Part shown: piece after piece, positions 34,801-46,600 of the stretch | Layout of the letters: each line of letters begins with the position of its first letter | Position numbering within the stretch: position 1 is the stretch's first letter | DNA from: Beverwykella pulmonaria | Taxonomy: Eukaryota > Ascomycota > Dothideomycetes > Pleosporales > Melanommataceae | Direction: 5' to 3' | Length of the DNA stretch: 64,000 nucleotides | Assembly (NCBI GenBank): GCA_001599595.1 | Contig: BCHH01000001.1 | Coordinates: 1,515,935-1,579,934, forward strand | The notes under the pieces: model-generated | What the model was told of the DNA's origin: nothing | Database searches by the model: none | Seen by the model: only the letters and a program-made list of their open reading frames with translations | Translations under genes and position numbers: made by a program

Positions 34801-37800
34801 TCATCTGAGGAATGAATTGCATGCTGGGTCATACGATACAGACAGATTTCCACGAGACCGTCGTTCACGCGGGCGGCCCGCTAGGCAACAAAAAACTGCG
34901 GGATTCGGCTGCCACGTGTCGAAGGACTCCTGGGTCCTCCACGCGATTTTCTTAACCCATTTTGCCTGACTCGCCGGCTCGGCACTCGGGGTAGTCAGGT
35001 TTTGCCGTCTGGGCGGAAGATCCCCCCTGCAACATTTATCGAGACGAGAGATAGGCCCAGCCTTTGGCTTTAGGGCTGCTGAGCTCACGGGCACTTGGCT
35101 TGGGAATATCAGCATGGCCTGATGCTTGCAGAAGCGGCACTTGTGTGCGGCAGCTAGCGGACGAGAGTTGACGATGGAGCATCCAAACGACGTTCGCACG
35201 CCAGTCGTGAAGTAGCCTGGGATGGCAAAGGGCACAAAAGAGCAGGGTGTTCTCAACAACGGAGGGTTCAGGAAACACATGATTAGCATCGCGCTTTATG
35301 GCTGCGCTGTGTGCAAGATATTAGTGCTGATACTTGTGTGCAGCAGCGGATAGCTCGGCTGGCCACTCGCTCCAGGTTGTTTGTTCCTTGCCAGCGACAG
35401 GAGCTTCTGGGTGATGAGGCGCGGGCAGTTTCCGCTAGCGAAGATGCGGAGCGAAGAAGAAAGGATATCCTTTCCGCCCGCCGAAAGAAAGCGGTGCCGG
35501 GGTGGAAAAAGCAGGCCCGGGAAGCGAGGCTGGGCAGGTTTGGCAAAGTGGATGCCCGCGGCAAGTTTCGGGAAACCCCCTTTCACTTGTGTTCCGGGAT
35601 CTGAAACGTGGGGGACAGTTGCTTTTTGCTTTCAGCCCTCGCACGTGCCAGCGGTCGGAGATTTCTTTCGTGACCGCAATTTCCACCATTTGAATTTGGA
35701 TCGCAGACATGAAATGTTCCTTGGTGCGCTGTCAGTCCACGTGTGGGAATTTGGACGAAATTGGACGCATCCTCTGCTGATCGTTCATCGGCGGGGGGTG
35801 GGCGGATTTGAAACGCCCTGCGCGCGCTCATTCGTGGAGGGCCCCTGACAGCCCAGGACGGCTGAATGAAGAGAAGCGATGCCGTAAGCGGACACGATAG
35901 GTGTGACGAAAGGGTCCAGCCACATGGATGCCATGGCGGCCACGCAAGGACAGGCTTGGAGCTGATGTCTCGCAGCGAACCGCCAACAACGTGTCGCTGG
36001 TGGGGCGGTGGTTGCACACGTGGAGCGCCGCACATCCATTCCATCGCTTGCTCGCTCGTCACGTCTTCAAGACCCAAAAGAAACACTGCCCACCCACGGC
36101 TTCGTGCCGTCACCACGAGGAAATGCTGATGGAGATGCCGTGCGCGCCTGTTGCGCCGATCGCCGACGCATCGCAACCGTCTCCATCACCGTCTCGCTCG
36201 TGGTCGCTCCTCTCGCATCGCCAAGCCCGCTCTGCTGCCGTGGTGAACATGACACGAGTTGTTACAATTGCTCCGCGTGGTGGCGGTCTGCGAGTGTGAG
36301 AAAAGGGGCTCGCTGGCTCAGGATGCCTGTGAACTTGGGCCAGAAATGCTTTTTTTCTTTTTACAGTTAGGGGCCTGTCTTTCCTTGCTGACGGCAACGC
36401 GCGGACGTCCAAGGCAAGGGTGCAACGTGGATTGCACGTTGCCTGTGCCCTCCACCGTCCAAAATGGCTACGGGCTGGCAGCAAACCTCCGCGCCTCTCA
36501 GGGATATTTTGCCAACGAACGTTGCACGGTTGGTGTCGAGTTGGTTGGACAAAAGACGCTGCCGACGGTCGCACAGCGCTGGCCTCCCGCTCTGGTTGTT
36601 GACCTTGTTGCCACCCGGCGTTGCACGCAAACGGGGGGTTCCAGAGTAGAGTAAACGGCGGTGCAGCTTTCGAAACCTGGTCGGACGCCGATGTCTGGGG
36701 GACGCTCGTTGGTGCTGTCGCGAGCGAGCGACGGCGCTTTGCTTTTCGCAGCGGTCTCGTCACACATTCGTTTCTGCTCCAAGGCACAGCTATATGCACA
36801 CAGCACAAGAAGCGCCAAGGGGCCGCTAGGTGCAGCGCCATTGCGTGCAGGTGCAGCAACAGATGCGGGTCAACCAAGTAGCGCCGCTCTCCTTCTTGCA
36901 GCGTCTTTGTCTCTGCCGTGGATGCCGCCACGGACGGCCGTCTCAGCGGGACGTGTGGGCGGCGAGCTGATCGACGAGACACGCCGAGATGGTGTTGAGG
37001 TGACGGGTGATGATGTCTGTGTGTCTGTCGCCCATCTAAGTCAGGGCCCTCGGAGATGGTCCCGCTGCTGCATGGGCTAGTCCCAAAAATTGCCCATCCT
37101 GCCCGATATAGCGTCCAAATAAGGCAGTGTCAACGGATATACTCACGCCAATAATGAGGAACGCTGCATCAAGAAGATCAAGTTGACTCCACAAGCAATG
37201 TTACAGCTGGCAGAGGGGGTGTCAATGTCACCGCCCTGGCACACCGGCGAACGTCAACCCATCGCACAGAGTATACAGTACTGTACATAGCTTCATTCCC
37301 AAGCACACAGCGGTGTTGCAGTGCTTGTCGGCCACTACCATGATCCGACGCTGCGCTGCCAGGCCCATCAATCGCACCCCCTTTGCCCTCTGGTCTGCTC
37401 GTCGGGTCCTCGGGAGGCGCGGCCAGTGCACACACGGCACCGCGCGATCTGCAGGGATGCCTCGTGGAAAACGCCCTTCCGCCCAAGCCAAGGCTCGTTA
37501 TTGCCGCCGTCATGGCCATGCGACGCTGGCACCTTGTGGCGGTTGGGATGGGGAAAGGATGGGCCGTGCCTTTGTCATCGCCTGGCTCGTTTTAGCCCTC
37601 CGCCGGCGCCGGCGTCGCTGACTTGGGCGTGCGGTGTGTGTGGCCTGCCGTGCACTGACTGCGAGGCGTGGGCGACGAGCTGCTGGGGCGGCAGAAAAGT
37701 GACTACTGGTCACTGCTCGCAGCTTGCACGCCCGGCGATGACTACCCGTCGTCAACCCTAGCCACCCTTGCTAGCCTGGTCTCCGCCCTCAGGTCGCAGA

Positions 37801-37837
37801 CCTTCTTCTCCGTGACACTCCTGCCTCTGTTGGCCAG
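34801..37837. other. GC-rich non-coding stretch upstream of flbA
   Basis: About 3 kb with long, overlapping frames on both strands (up to 290 codons at 36110-36982 minus). The translations are Arg/Pro/Ser/Ala/Cys/His-rich without domains, as expected by chance in GC-rich DNA. It probably includes the flbA promoter and a long 5' leader; developmental regulators in filamentous fungi often have these. Confidence 0.45.
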
Positions 37838-40692
37838 ATGCCCTTCTCCACTCCCTATCTCCCCTTGACTGTGTCTGCCAACGCTCCCGCACCCGCGTCC
37901 AGCACTGCCAGCAACACCACGAAGCCGCTCTCCCACCCAGAGCCGCACCCGGGCCCGCCACCGCACCGCCGTGCTGCAGCCCGCTCCCCAGCGCCTTCCT
38001 CCTCCAAGCCAGACCGCAGCGTCCAGGCTCCGGCACGACTCCCGCGGCCGTCGACTGAGCGACGACGCTCGACCTTGACGTCGCGCTTCCCGCTGCTACG
38101 GAAGACCAGTCGCGAGGTTACGGGCGCACCCACCCCAAGCGTCCCCTCCATCCACATAAGAGGCAGCAGTGTCTCCTCACCCCCACCTTCTTACCACGAC
38201 TCGCCATTCCTCTCGACGGGAGTCTCTCGTGCGTCGATATCGTCCACGCGAGGCCGCATCGAGCGACACAGTGACGAGCTGCGTCCCAGGGACCAATCCG
38301 CCGACTCCAGCCGCCGACCCGCCTTCCACGAAGCCTCCGATAACGCCTCGATCCACTCTGCAACCTCACCGCTTCTCTCCGCCGCATCCGGAGCCCCAAC
38401 TTCCGAGCCAGTCTCCGAAGACGAGCGTGTGAACGCAAACCTGGAGCGGACCAGGCAACCATCAGCCTCAGCGAGCCCAGCAAGAGCTCCAGACAAGAAG
38501 ATGCATCAAACCTCATCCCGCCTTCTCCGCATGACGGACGATGAGCGACCCTTTACTAGAGTAAGTTGGAGCAGCGAATTTCATTGAGAACACCTTTGGA
38601 TCCCCCTTCATATTTTTCCCGTCCAAGGAAACCCGCAAGGGTAGAATACGTAAGTGGCCAGCCAAGGCCAGACACAAGGTCCCAAACAATCCGTTTTCCT
38701 ACCACCGAAAGTGTTTCTGGAAGCCCTCCCCAGACTGGTATAGTATGCGGTTGTACCGGAAGTATTCCTGGAAGCCTTCTCTGGATTGGTATCATCCGAA
38801 GTTGTCCCGCCCAAAGGAAAAGGTAGTAATTTCCAAAACTCTCGAGCGAAAGATGCCAATAAGGAGTATAAAACATACCACAAAGAGACCCTCAAATACA
38901 TCGAGTAGGACATGGAGGCTACCCTCGAGGCTCGGGAATTTCTGAAGAACACCATTGGCGCCTTGAAATGGGAGATCAGGAATAGCCAAGGAAGAGAGGG
39001 AAAACCGGTGGTGAAAGATTTTCTATGCCAAACATCCAACCTACCATATTAACCTCCAATTCTGCCCGCACATTTTCGTATTTGCCCCAGGAGCCAAAAC
39101 AACAATGCCGTCTCCAGTAACGATCCTAATACCGAGTTTGGAAATTCGTGTCAGCCTCTTGAAGGTGCGTAGCTAACGTTCAGATCAGGACTTTAAGGAT
39201 CTCTTCTCCACCCTCATGGTCTCCTTGCCCCTCACGCCTCACAGAGTTCGCTTCAGGATGATCGATTACACGTTCACCTCAGAGGAAGCCATCACCAACC
39301 TGGGCTCTCTGAAATTCTCACAGTCCAATCGCATGCCGGACCCAAAAGACTCATCTCGTGTAGTCACCACGACCACCACTACGACTTTTTCAATGGCGAA
39401 AGAGATGGCCCGCTCGGTGTGCCAGAAATTCTTCGAGGCCAAGTTCATCGAGTCCGTTGAAGGCAAGCTCGATTTCCAGAGCAAGAGCTCCGTCTGGCAA
39501 CTCACCCCCAAGGGCATTCACATTCTGGAACGATTTTGTTCGCGAAATGGCATCCAATCAGCCCACGTGAAAGCAGTGATCGAGTCGACTCGAAACCCCC
39601 ACCAGCTCGTCGTTCTTGAGCGAAACATCGAAACCGACAAGCTCCATCACGACGAACAAACTATTGAGATTATCTTTCGCCGCTTTGTCGGTTCCTCCGT
39701 GAATGAATCGGCATCGTCAGACTCAGATTCGATCCATGAGTTTTCCAAATGCGATGTTGGGGTCCGCATGATCAAGCATAAACCTACTCAGCAACGTCCA
39801 TACGAGCATGTGTTCACTGGCAAGAACACGGCTGAGTGGTTGATGGACTGCTGCACAATGGTCGATCGTCGCGAGGCTATTGAAATTGGCGAACTCTTTT
39901 TATCAATGAAGCTCATAGCTCCGGTTGATAGCCGCGGACCCGCGAACTTCACACCCGTGAAGCAGATTTTGTACTATGTGACACAGAAAGGTGAGCAAGT
40001 TGCTGGTTGGATCCTCCCCGATGAAGCGTCATTGGCAGTAGATGCCAATGCGGCCAAAGCTCGTGATGGCTCTTCTCGAGACTCGAACAGCAACCGCACC
40101 AACGTCATTATCCGCAATCCATCTTGGCGCCTGCTTTATCGCGAGTTCTTGAAAGAGACCATGTGCGAGGAGAACTTGTCATTCTACCTCGAGGTCCAGG
40201 AGTTTAATTCGCAATACCGGGCTGCTGTCAACACTACGGGCGATAACAAGATTGACACAATTCGCGAAACTCTTGCCGCTGCCTATGGTAAGTCGATCAC
40301 CGAACTCGACGCTTTCCTCACCCCTAGCTAACGTATATCAGGGCTGTATAACGCATTCCTTGCACCTGGATCCCCGAACGAACTCAACATCGACCACGCG
40401 CTACGCACCCAGCTCGCTACCCGCATGACTCGTGCTGTTGGTGATGATAATGCCATGATGCAAAGCCTTGTGGAGGTTGCATCCTTATTTGAGAAGGCAC
40501 AGAACTCCATCTTCAAGTTGATGTCTAGTGTAAGTCCCTTGCATACCTGTGGAATTATGCAATGCTTACAAATGTCAGGATTCGGTTCCAAAATTCATCA
40601 AACACGCTAAATATGGTCCGCAACTACGAGGCCTCGATGCTGCCGCTGCCACGGCGTACGCTGCCCAGTCCGCAGGTGCTTCTCGGTCATAG
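37838..40692 (+). CDS. flbA: RGS protein, FlbA/Sst2-type developmental regulator
   Basis: Regulator of G-protein signalling that, by family, accelerates GTP hydrolysis on the Galpha FadA and so shifts growth toward conidiation. Four exons: 37838-38560, 39189-40287, 40342-40529 and 40579-40692, about 707 residues, close to the known FlbA size. The first 240 residues are Ser/Pro/Arg-rich and disordered, ending MTDDERPFTR. After splicing comes DFKDLFSTLMVSLPLTPHR, then two DEP domains (about 260-375 and 430-530, the second with EHVFTGKNTAEWLMDCC). The RGS domain runs from about 555 (WRLLYREFLKETMCEENLSF) to about 690. The first intron is 628 bp, about ten times the window norm, and carries a 51-bp tandem repeat. 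Joining 38560 to 39189 is supported by phase 0 and the family sequence. Confidence 0.95.
38706..38807. repeat. 51-bp tandem repeat inside flbA intron 1
   Basis: Two adjacent 51-bp units, 38706-38756 and 38757-38807, match at 36 of 51 positions; 11 of the 15 differences are transitions. A third, weaker copy may precede them (about 38655-38705, sharing a TGG..AGCC....CCAGAC pattern). The length is a multiple of three and the frames stay open on both strands, but codon-position differences show no coding bias. Confidence 0.75.
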
Positions 40693-42553
40693 TGACAATC
40701 TGTTCACTCGACATTGGACACTGAAAAAAAAAACCATATTTCATTCAATCCTGGGCAGGCTTTCAAACAATGCATTATTCCCCTCTTCAGAGTGCATATT
40801 GTAACTAGACATTGGCGTAACGGATGGACAAAACACACCAGCATTATGGCGGATCTCTGCGTGTTTCCTTTCTCTACTGCTTAGTTGAACTCTTCCTCCC
40901 TCTGCCTGACATAGGCAAGGGTTTTAAGAGCTGGTTCGGGATCCATAGTCTCGGGGTCTTCTCTGCGATCAATATTTTTTTTACTCTCCGAGAAGTGAGG
41001 GGAGTAGTTTGGGCGTTCACTTTTACAAGAGGTTTCTTGGCTTCTTCCTAGTCTCTGGGCAACTAGAGATAGGGCAGGATGTGCATTCCCACAAATGGTT
41101 CTTCATATCTTCTTCCTTAATGGGAGATTCAGAGAAGGCACCTAGGGCGGATGGACAGAGACCTGTTTCACGACTGACAGCATTGGTAGCGTTCATGTAA
41201 CTTAATATGAGAGGATGACTCCTCGACATAAGACTCTCGCGGGTAGACCTGCCACTGTGACTTGATACGCGATGTGATGTATTCCTTCCACGGGCTTTTG
41301 CCTTCATCCCCATAAGCTTTCAGCAGTGCTGCTCTTTTTACCTATGCTGTTTACCATAATTATCCTCCCAGCAAACCTCCGTCAGTCTAGTCTAGATCTC
41401 CAAAACTTTAAAAAAAATCTTTTCACATCAATGTTCTTCTACTTCGGATGTGCATCCCCACCAAGCAATCCATCGCACGGGAATAGGAGAAAGCTGCCCA
41501 GGGATCTCCATCGCCACACTAACCTCGCGGTATTTCTATAGTTTCACGGATACTTCTATTTATGGCAGGAGTACGTGAATTGGTGCCTTGGTAAACGATA
41601 CACCTGTCAACCACGCGCGGCAACATTCCTAACGCCCGGAGTTTACTCCGCGGTATGTGAGCCGTGCAGCCGCCGCCGCGCCCCGTAGGTCTCGGCGCAC
41701 AAAACTATAGGTTTGCACACGATTCAGGATCTGCATTTTTGTGGGGAAAGAGTTGGAAATTCAGAGGGGTAAATGCGGGTTCAAGGATGGCAGTGAGAGT
41801 AGGAAAGGAGGGTTGTAGACAGTGAACCAAGATTAGGAGGGTTTAGGAAGGAGGCTTGCGAGATAGAGTTGCGACGGTGGGCGGTAGTAGGGAGTGTAGT
41901 TTATCGATAGCCTTGTCGAATTCCCGATTGCGTGGGACTGGTGTGTTCTGGGTTTTTGGGTTTCGGTCCGGTGCTAGGTTGGACTAGAGGAGCATGGAAG
42001 GTGGGCGCTCGCGCTGAGTTCGTTAACGAGTGTTTGGGGCTTTTGAGGTATAGGAATGAGTTCGGGTGGATTTGGTGGAAGAGGATATGGTGGAAGGGGA
42101 CGACATGGGGTGAGAGGTGTGATAGAATTATACTGTAGGTGATGGGATGGAGTCGTGGAATTCCAAGGTCATCGATAGAAAACTGTGTAGCAGTGGCCAA
42201 GTGGTTTGATTCTACTTGCTAGACTTGTATTTTACTTTATCCCTCAAATGGCAATGTTCGGCGGCTGTGTAGGATTGCCCCAGCTGATTCGAATTATGTA
42301 CAGACTTGTCACGTGTAACCACACTAATTCAGGCTCATGGTAACGCCTTCCTCACGAACCTCTGACATCAACTTCACATCGCCGCCCTTTTTTTTCCTTT
42401 TACTGTGTATAATTTGATCGTATTAATCGAATATAGTCCCCTCCATTCTCGCCATCTTCTTCACTCATACGTCGCCATTATTGTACACATAACGTCAGAT
42501 CTGCAACCGATAGGAATAAAGACTTTAATATATCTCATGTCTCCTCATTCTAT
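40693..42553. other. Intergenic, no gene recognised
   Basis: 1.9 kb between the stop of flbA and the stop of the minus-strand membrane protein gene. Frames such as 41901-42200 minus have no support. No RNA gene or clear repeat is seen. Confidence 0.45.
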
Positions 42554-44232
42554 CTACTCTTCTTCTCGCGGGATCGCTTTTCGCTCCGATTTCCATCTGT
42601 CCCAGCCCAAATGCGATTCGCCGTCGTCCCGCTGAATAAAGACACAAACCGCATCCCAATATTTCCAGACCACCGCAACGCAGAAGAGCAGCTGGAAAAG
42701 AATAGCCATGAATACGATCCAGGGAGCTGTGTGTCGGATGAAATTCATCAAATCGGATTTGACATCCGGCAACTGCGGAAGAAAAAGGCCAGTGTGACCC
42801 CACATTGACCAGCATGAGCAGCGGTTCATTATCCCCCACTGAGTGATGAGAACCACGCCAATATTTGCTACAGCGAAGAACACATCCTTCCAGAAGATTG
42901 TCCAAAAGAGGCCCTTTTTCAAACATCTTTCGAGAACACTCCCGGCGACATAGCTTACCAGCCAGAGGAGGAACCTAGAATAATCATCAGCAATCCATCC
43001 GAGTATGGCTCAAGAGGATTTCCACCCACATCACAGATTCAGGTATATGCCGGCATGACGGGCCTCTTGGAGTGACGAGATATGACAGGATGGCTGCGGT
43101 GAGGAAGCTGCTCCCAACTGCCAGCGTACCGACCAGACCATGCATGATCAAGCTACTAGGGCCGATATTGAACTTTCTTGGAACACTCCTCCACTTGGTG
43201 GGCCTCCAGGATAATACCCCCCCATAAATGGCACGATCGATATGGGTTCTGCACCAATTGGTCTCCTCACGATCTACAGCAGAAGGTCGTCGAGCAAGGG
43301 AAAGGCCCCCTCGGAACTCAGTCATGTGGTACTCAAATACTTGGAGTAATCGTGGTATAGAGCTTTCCGTTTGAGAGGCTCCAATTATGGAACCGATTCC
43401 CACCGCCGAAGTGACCCATAGGTAGAGTGCAGAAAATGCCACCGAGTGGGCTTCAACATTCACCCAATTCGTTGGGCTCGGCTCCGACGATGCTGCTTTT
43501 AACAATGCTATGAGCCAGCCAGCGACGAAAAAGGTCTCCGCGATCGCGACTGGAAGTGTTTTGGTTGATCTATCCGCCGCTAAGGAAGAGGCTGTCTCGT
43601 CGTATATATGACGAAGCTCGTCGTCAAAATCAACATGCTCCCTTAATTCGCTGCTGTTCGCTTGTCAATATCCACTCAGTATCCATGAGGGAAACATACT
43701 ATTCTTGGCAAAGATTATCTGCCTTTTCGGAGAGCCCACACTCGTCGTATGATACCATTATGATAGCCAGTGATTTCCAAGTGCCGTGATACTCGGAATG
43801 AGAAGGCCCAATTCCAGAATCACAGCATATCTCCTTGGCGTTTTTCGCTCTTTGGCTGCACATAGCGAGAGTCAAGAGCATACTAGCAATAGAGTCGATC
43901 GGATCACCCAGTAAATGAGCCAGAATAGCCGTTTCGACGCCAGGACCCAACGGCGGACGCGGAAACTGTGAAATAAGTTGAAAGAGCGGTAGCTTCCAGG
44001 TGACTATGCGACTCCAGATGTCACCAATTGGATACGTTGTCCATCCAGACCAAATCGAATTACTGGTTCCAGTGATCTTTCTACAGACTGGCTCAGTCAA
44101 CAGCCTAGTCTCTGCGAAGAAGATGTCACTTCCAGAGGGGCATGTTTGGTTCAGGTACAAGTAAACGTTGAATAGTCTATCAAAGTAGAACCCTTTCGTA
44201 CGGTTACTAATGGTGGATAGTGCGCAATCCAT
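42554..44232 (-). CDS. Multi-spanning membrane protein, unknown function
   Basis: Three exons, 44232-43700, 43650-43030 and 42974-42554, about 524 residues; both splices are GT-AG and in phase. The first about 175 residues look extracytosolic (CPSGSDIFF, several Cys, aromatic-rich), with a weakly hydrophobic stretch near IASMLLTLAMC. Then come strong membrane segments: TFFVAGWLIALL, VAFSALYLWVTSAVGIGSII, GLVGTLAVGSSFLTAAILSY, FLLWLVSYVAGSVL, VFFAVANIGVVLI and WIVFMAILFQLLFCVAVVW. A long hydrophilic loop separates the second and third. The C-terminus is charged and cytosolic-looking (RWKSERKAIPREEE). The layout resembles uncharacterised fungal polytopic proteins; I recognise no transporter motif and assign no function. 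Confidence 0.75.
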
Positions 44233-44991
44233 GTTTGCGGTAATTCAGAAGTATTTTGGCAAATAGCCCGACCGACGAATGTGCCCACGCGCGGTTAAGT
44301 ACTTTCCACGATCTCGTAGCCACATTGCCCTTGCTTTGGTCACACCTGGCTCAACTACACCCCCACACGTCGTCTGCATACAGACCGCAAACCCCAGGAA
44401 GCAAGGCAGCCAATCAAGGTTAGAAATACGAGCATATAATGTTCAGCTCACACGATACCTCGGATGGGTAAAACAACGCAAGGGCGTGAGGGCACCTTCT
44501 CTCGTCTATCTATCAATCACAAACGTAAACATACTTTCGGCTCTCGTCGACCACGAATGAAATACACAGCCTTACGCCGACGGCTGAGGAGCTTTACCCC
44601 ACGACTAGTGATGGTGGACAGTCGTACATGTACTACGCGACAAGGCTGAAGCGAACAAGGAATGTGTTTAGCGGTCTGTTCATGCGGCTACGAGTGGCTG
44701 TGCTCATCTATCAACCCACTGTATGTTTGGATTCAACAACCCAGGTCAGTGTATTATCACTCGCACTTGCTCCGATTTTATTAAAGTTTGGAATCAAGGC
44801 AACTATTATCAGGGGAACGATGATGAGAGCGCAGCAACATCTCAGCTTGATTATGGCTGGCACGTGCAAGCGCCACGCATTTCCTTCCATTCTAGACATG
44901 AGGCTCTCGTTTCAAAGACAAGATGTCACTGTCAGTACTTCATATCACACTATCCTCTCTGCAAGTTCAACCAAGCCACCGCAACGCCTTT
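44233..44991. other. Intergenic, no gene recognised
   Basis: About 760 bp between the start of the multi-spanning membrane protein gene and the stop of the PDI-like gene, both on the minus strand. It must contain the promoter of the former and the 3' end of the latter. Confidence 0.45.
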
Positions 44992-46174
44992 TCACAGCTC
45001 GTCGTGTCCCACCGTTTCCTCCATTTTCGGCGCATCATCACCGAAAACTTGACCCGAAGTCGCTTTCGCTTGGAGGATGGTCGTCAACATGGCATCAACA
45101 GTCGAGGCCTGTATTCTTCTGCCTTGCCGATATACAAAGACATTGTCATTCATCGGGGCGTGGACAGCCAGTGCGGGAAACTTGTCCTCTAAAAGCCCAA
45201 AGTTGACCGCCATGGGCGCATATTCGACTGCGTCAGCTACACCAAACGTGACGAACTTCTCGAATTTCTTCGCAATCAAGGTTAGTTCGCGGCGGAGGGC
45301 GATTTGTTCGTCTTCATTGGATGCGAAGATATAGGCAGCGAGTTTTCCGGGCTGTTTTGTCTTAGCCACATCTCCAACATGGGTGTAGTTAAGTATGGCA
45401 AGAGCTTACCGCCATGAAGGCATCCATATTCCGCTCGCTAAACTCTTCGATCACGTTTCTCGTCGCACTCTCTAGGAACGCCACCACGTCCTCCTCTTTG
45501 AAATGGCCATTCATTACCTTGTTGTCGCCGTCGGTGTTCTTGTAGCACACGACAGCAGGCATAGCGAGACCTTCTGCATCCGCGGTGGACATATCGGTAG
45601 AGTAACCAAAGACAAAGTTTTGGTAGTGCTTCTCAGCCACTCCGCGGAAAACTTGTAGCAAGGCTTCTTGATCCGGCCTCAGGTAAGCGATGACAACTAT
45701 ATCATCGATATTCTTCAGCTCGGTCAGGGTGGACGGTGTGACATGGGTGACGACTGGCAGCTCGTGTTTCGTTACGAACGATCGGATCGCGTTCTTTGTC
45801 CTCCGCCCACGATATCTCGTCATCTCTATCCCAATCTCATTCTCATCCCCACTCCTGTTTCCGTCGTCAATCTTCTCTTTCTTGAATAATTTTATGGCCG
45901 GGTATGCATTGACGTCGTACTCCTGGCATAACTCCCACTCTTGCTCGCAGTCAACAATGACGAACGGCGTCTTGACCGCATCGGCTGCCTGTTCGAATGT
46001 GTCGTGGAAAGGATTTAGTGACTCGAGATTTCGTGTTGTGAAGGCCGCCAAGAGAACGTCGTTCTCCTTCAACAGAGTCTCGAACCCCGCTTTGTAATAG
46101 ACATCCTGAATCAGTCTTGCAGCGCAGAAGGTGAACAGAAAAGCAGACAGGCAAACGAGCGTAGGGAGATGCAT
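44992..46174 (-). CDS. PDI-like ER protein lacking CXXC active sites
   Basis: Soluble ER-lumen protein of about 377 residues. Two exons, 46174-45410 and 45360-44992, with a 49-bp phase-0 intron. Signal peptide at residues 1-19 (MHLPTLVCLSAFLFTFCAA) and a C-terminal HDEL retention signal. Domain order follows protein disulfide isomerase a-b-b'. A first thioredoxin-like domain (about 20-135) keeps FVIVDCEQEWELCQEYDV and the cis-proline NAYPAIKLF. Where PDI has WCGHCK this protein has TTRNLESLN, so the redox dithiol is absent. The b-like part (THVTPSTLTELKNIDDIVVI) and b'-like part (YIFASNEDEQIA, KFPALAVHAP) follow. A second catalytic (a') domain is missing, the chain running straight to an acidic tail. 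A chaperone or partner-subunit role is inferred. It is divergent from the prolyl 4-hydroxylase gene. Confidence 0.9.
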
Positions 46175-46600
46175 TGCGGTAGCGAATGTCGCAGTGTAGT
46201 CTGATCCTGCTCAGAGAAACAAAGGAATGACGAAGAAGAGAAGGAAGTCGAGTGAAGAGAGGCACACAGATCGATGCACGAACAATATGTGAGTCCAGAT
46301 AAGAACAAGAATAGTCGGGAGGGCCAAAGCCTTGGTAAAAAAAAGCTTGGGAGGTGCACCCCCCAGATGGAGATCAGGCGCGTATGCACGTGCTGTCCCC
46401 ATGCTGGAACTCAGCATGTTTCGCATCCGTCACAACGTCCAGGCTGAAGAACGCCCCCCGCATGCAGACGCTGTCGCGAATCACCCTCCCTTTAATAGAT
46501 CCCGAGGCCGTCGTCCAAGCCAAAGTTTCAAAATCGAGGCCCTCCAACTCTTCTAGCTCCAACTCTCGTATCGTATCTCGCGCCAGCGCATGGAAGCAAA
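46175..46600. promoter_or_regulatory. Divergent promoter region, PDI-like / prolyl 4-hydroxylase
   Basis: 426 bp between the start codons of two genes whose products both enter the ER. The pair is a candidate for co-expression; I cannot name a specific element such as an unfolded-protein-response box. Confidence 0.45.

Noticed and set aside
36110..36982. 290-codon minus-strand open frame
   Set aside because: Arg/Ser/Pro/Ala-rich, overlapped on the other strand by comparable frames, no recognisable domain; most likely chance in GC-rich DNA.
24765..37837. Intact transposon or CRISPR-like array
   Set aside because: No transposase or polymerase frame, no terminal inverted repeats and no regular repeat-spacer pattern is visible.
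38608..39039. 143-codon minus-strand frame inside flbA intron 1
   Set aside because: Its repeated ASRNT.G segments are explained by the 51-bp tandem repeat; differences between units show no coding bias and no other gene features are present.
42180..42235. tRNA-like string GTGGCCAAGTGGTT
   Set aside because: No matching T-loop or acceptor stem could be folded around it.
42525..42926. Alternative minus-strand frame over the last exon of the membrane protein
   Set aside because: The other frame keeps hydrophobic spans and the correct splice phase; this one is a shadow.
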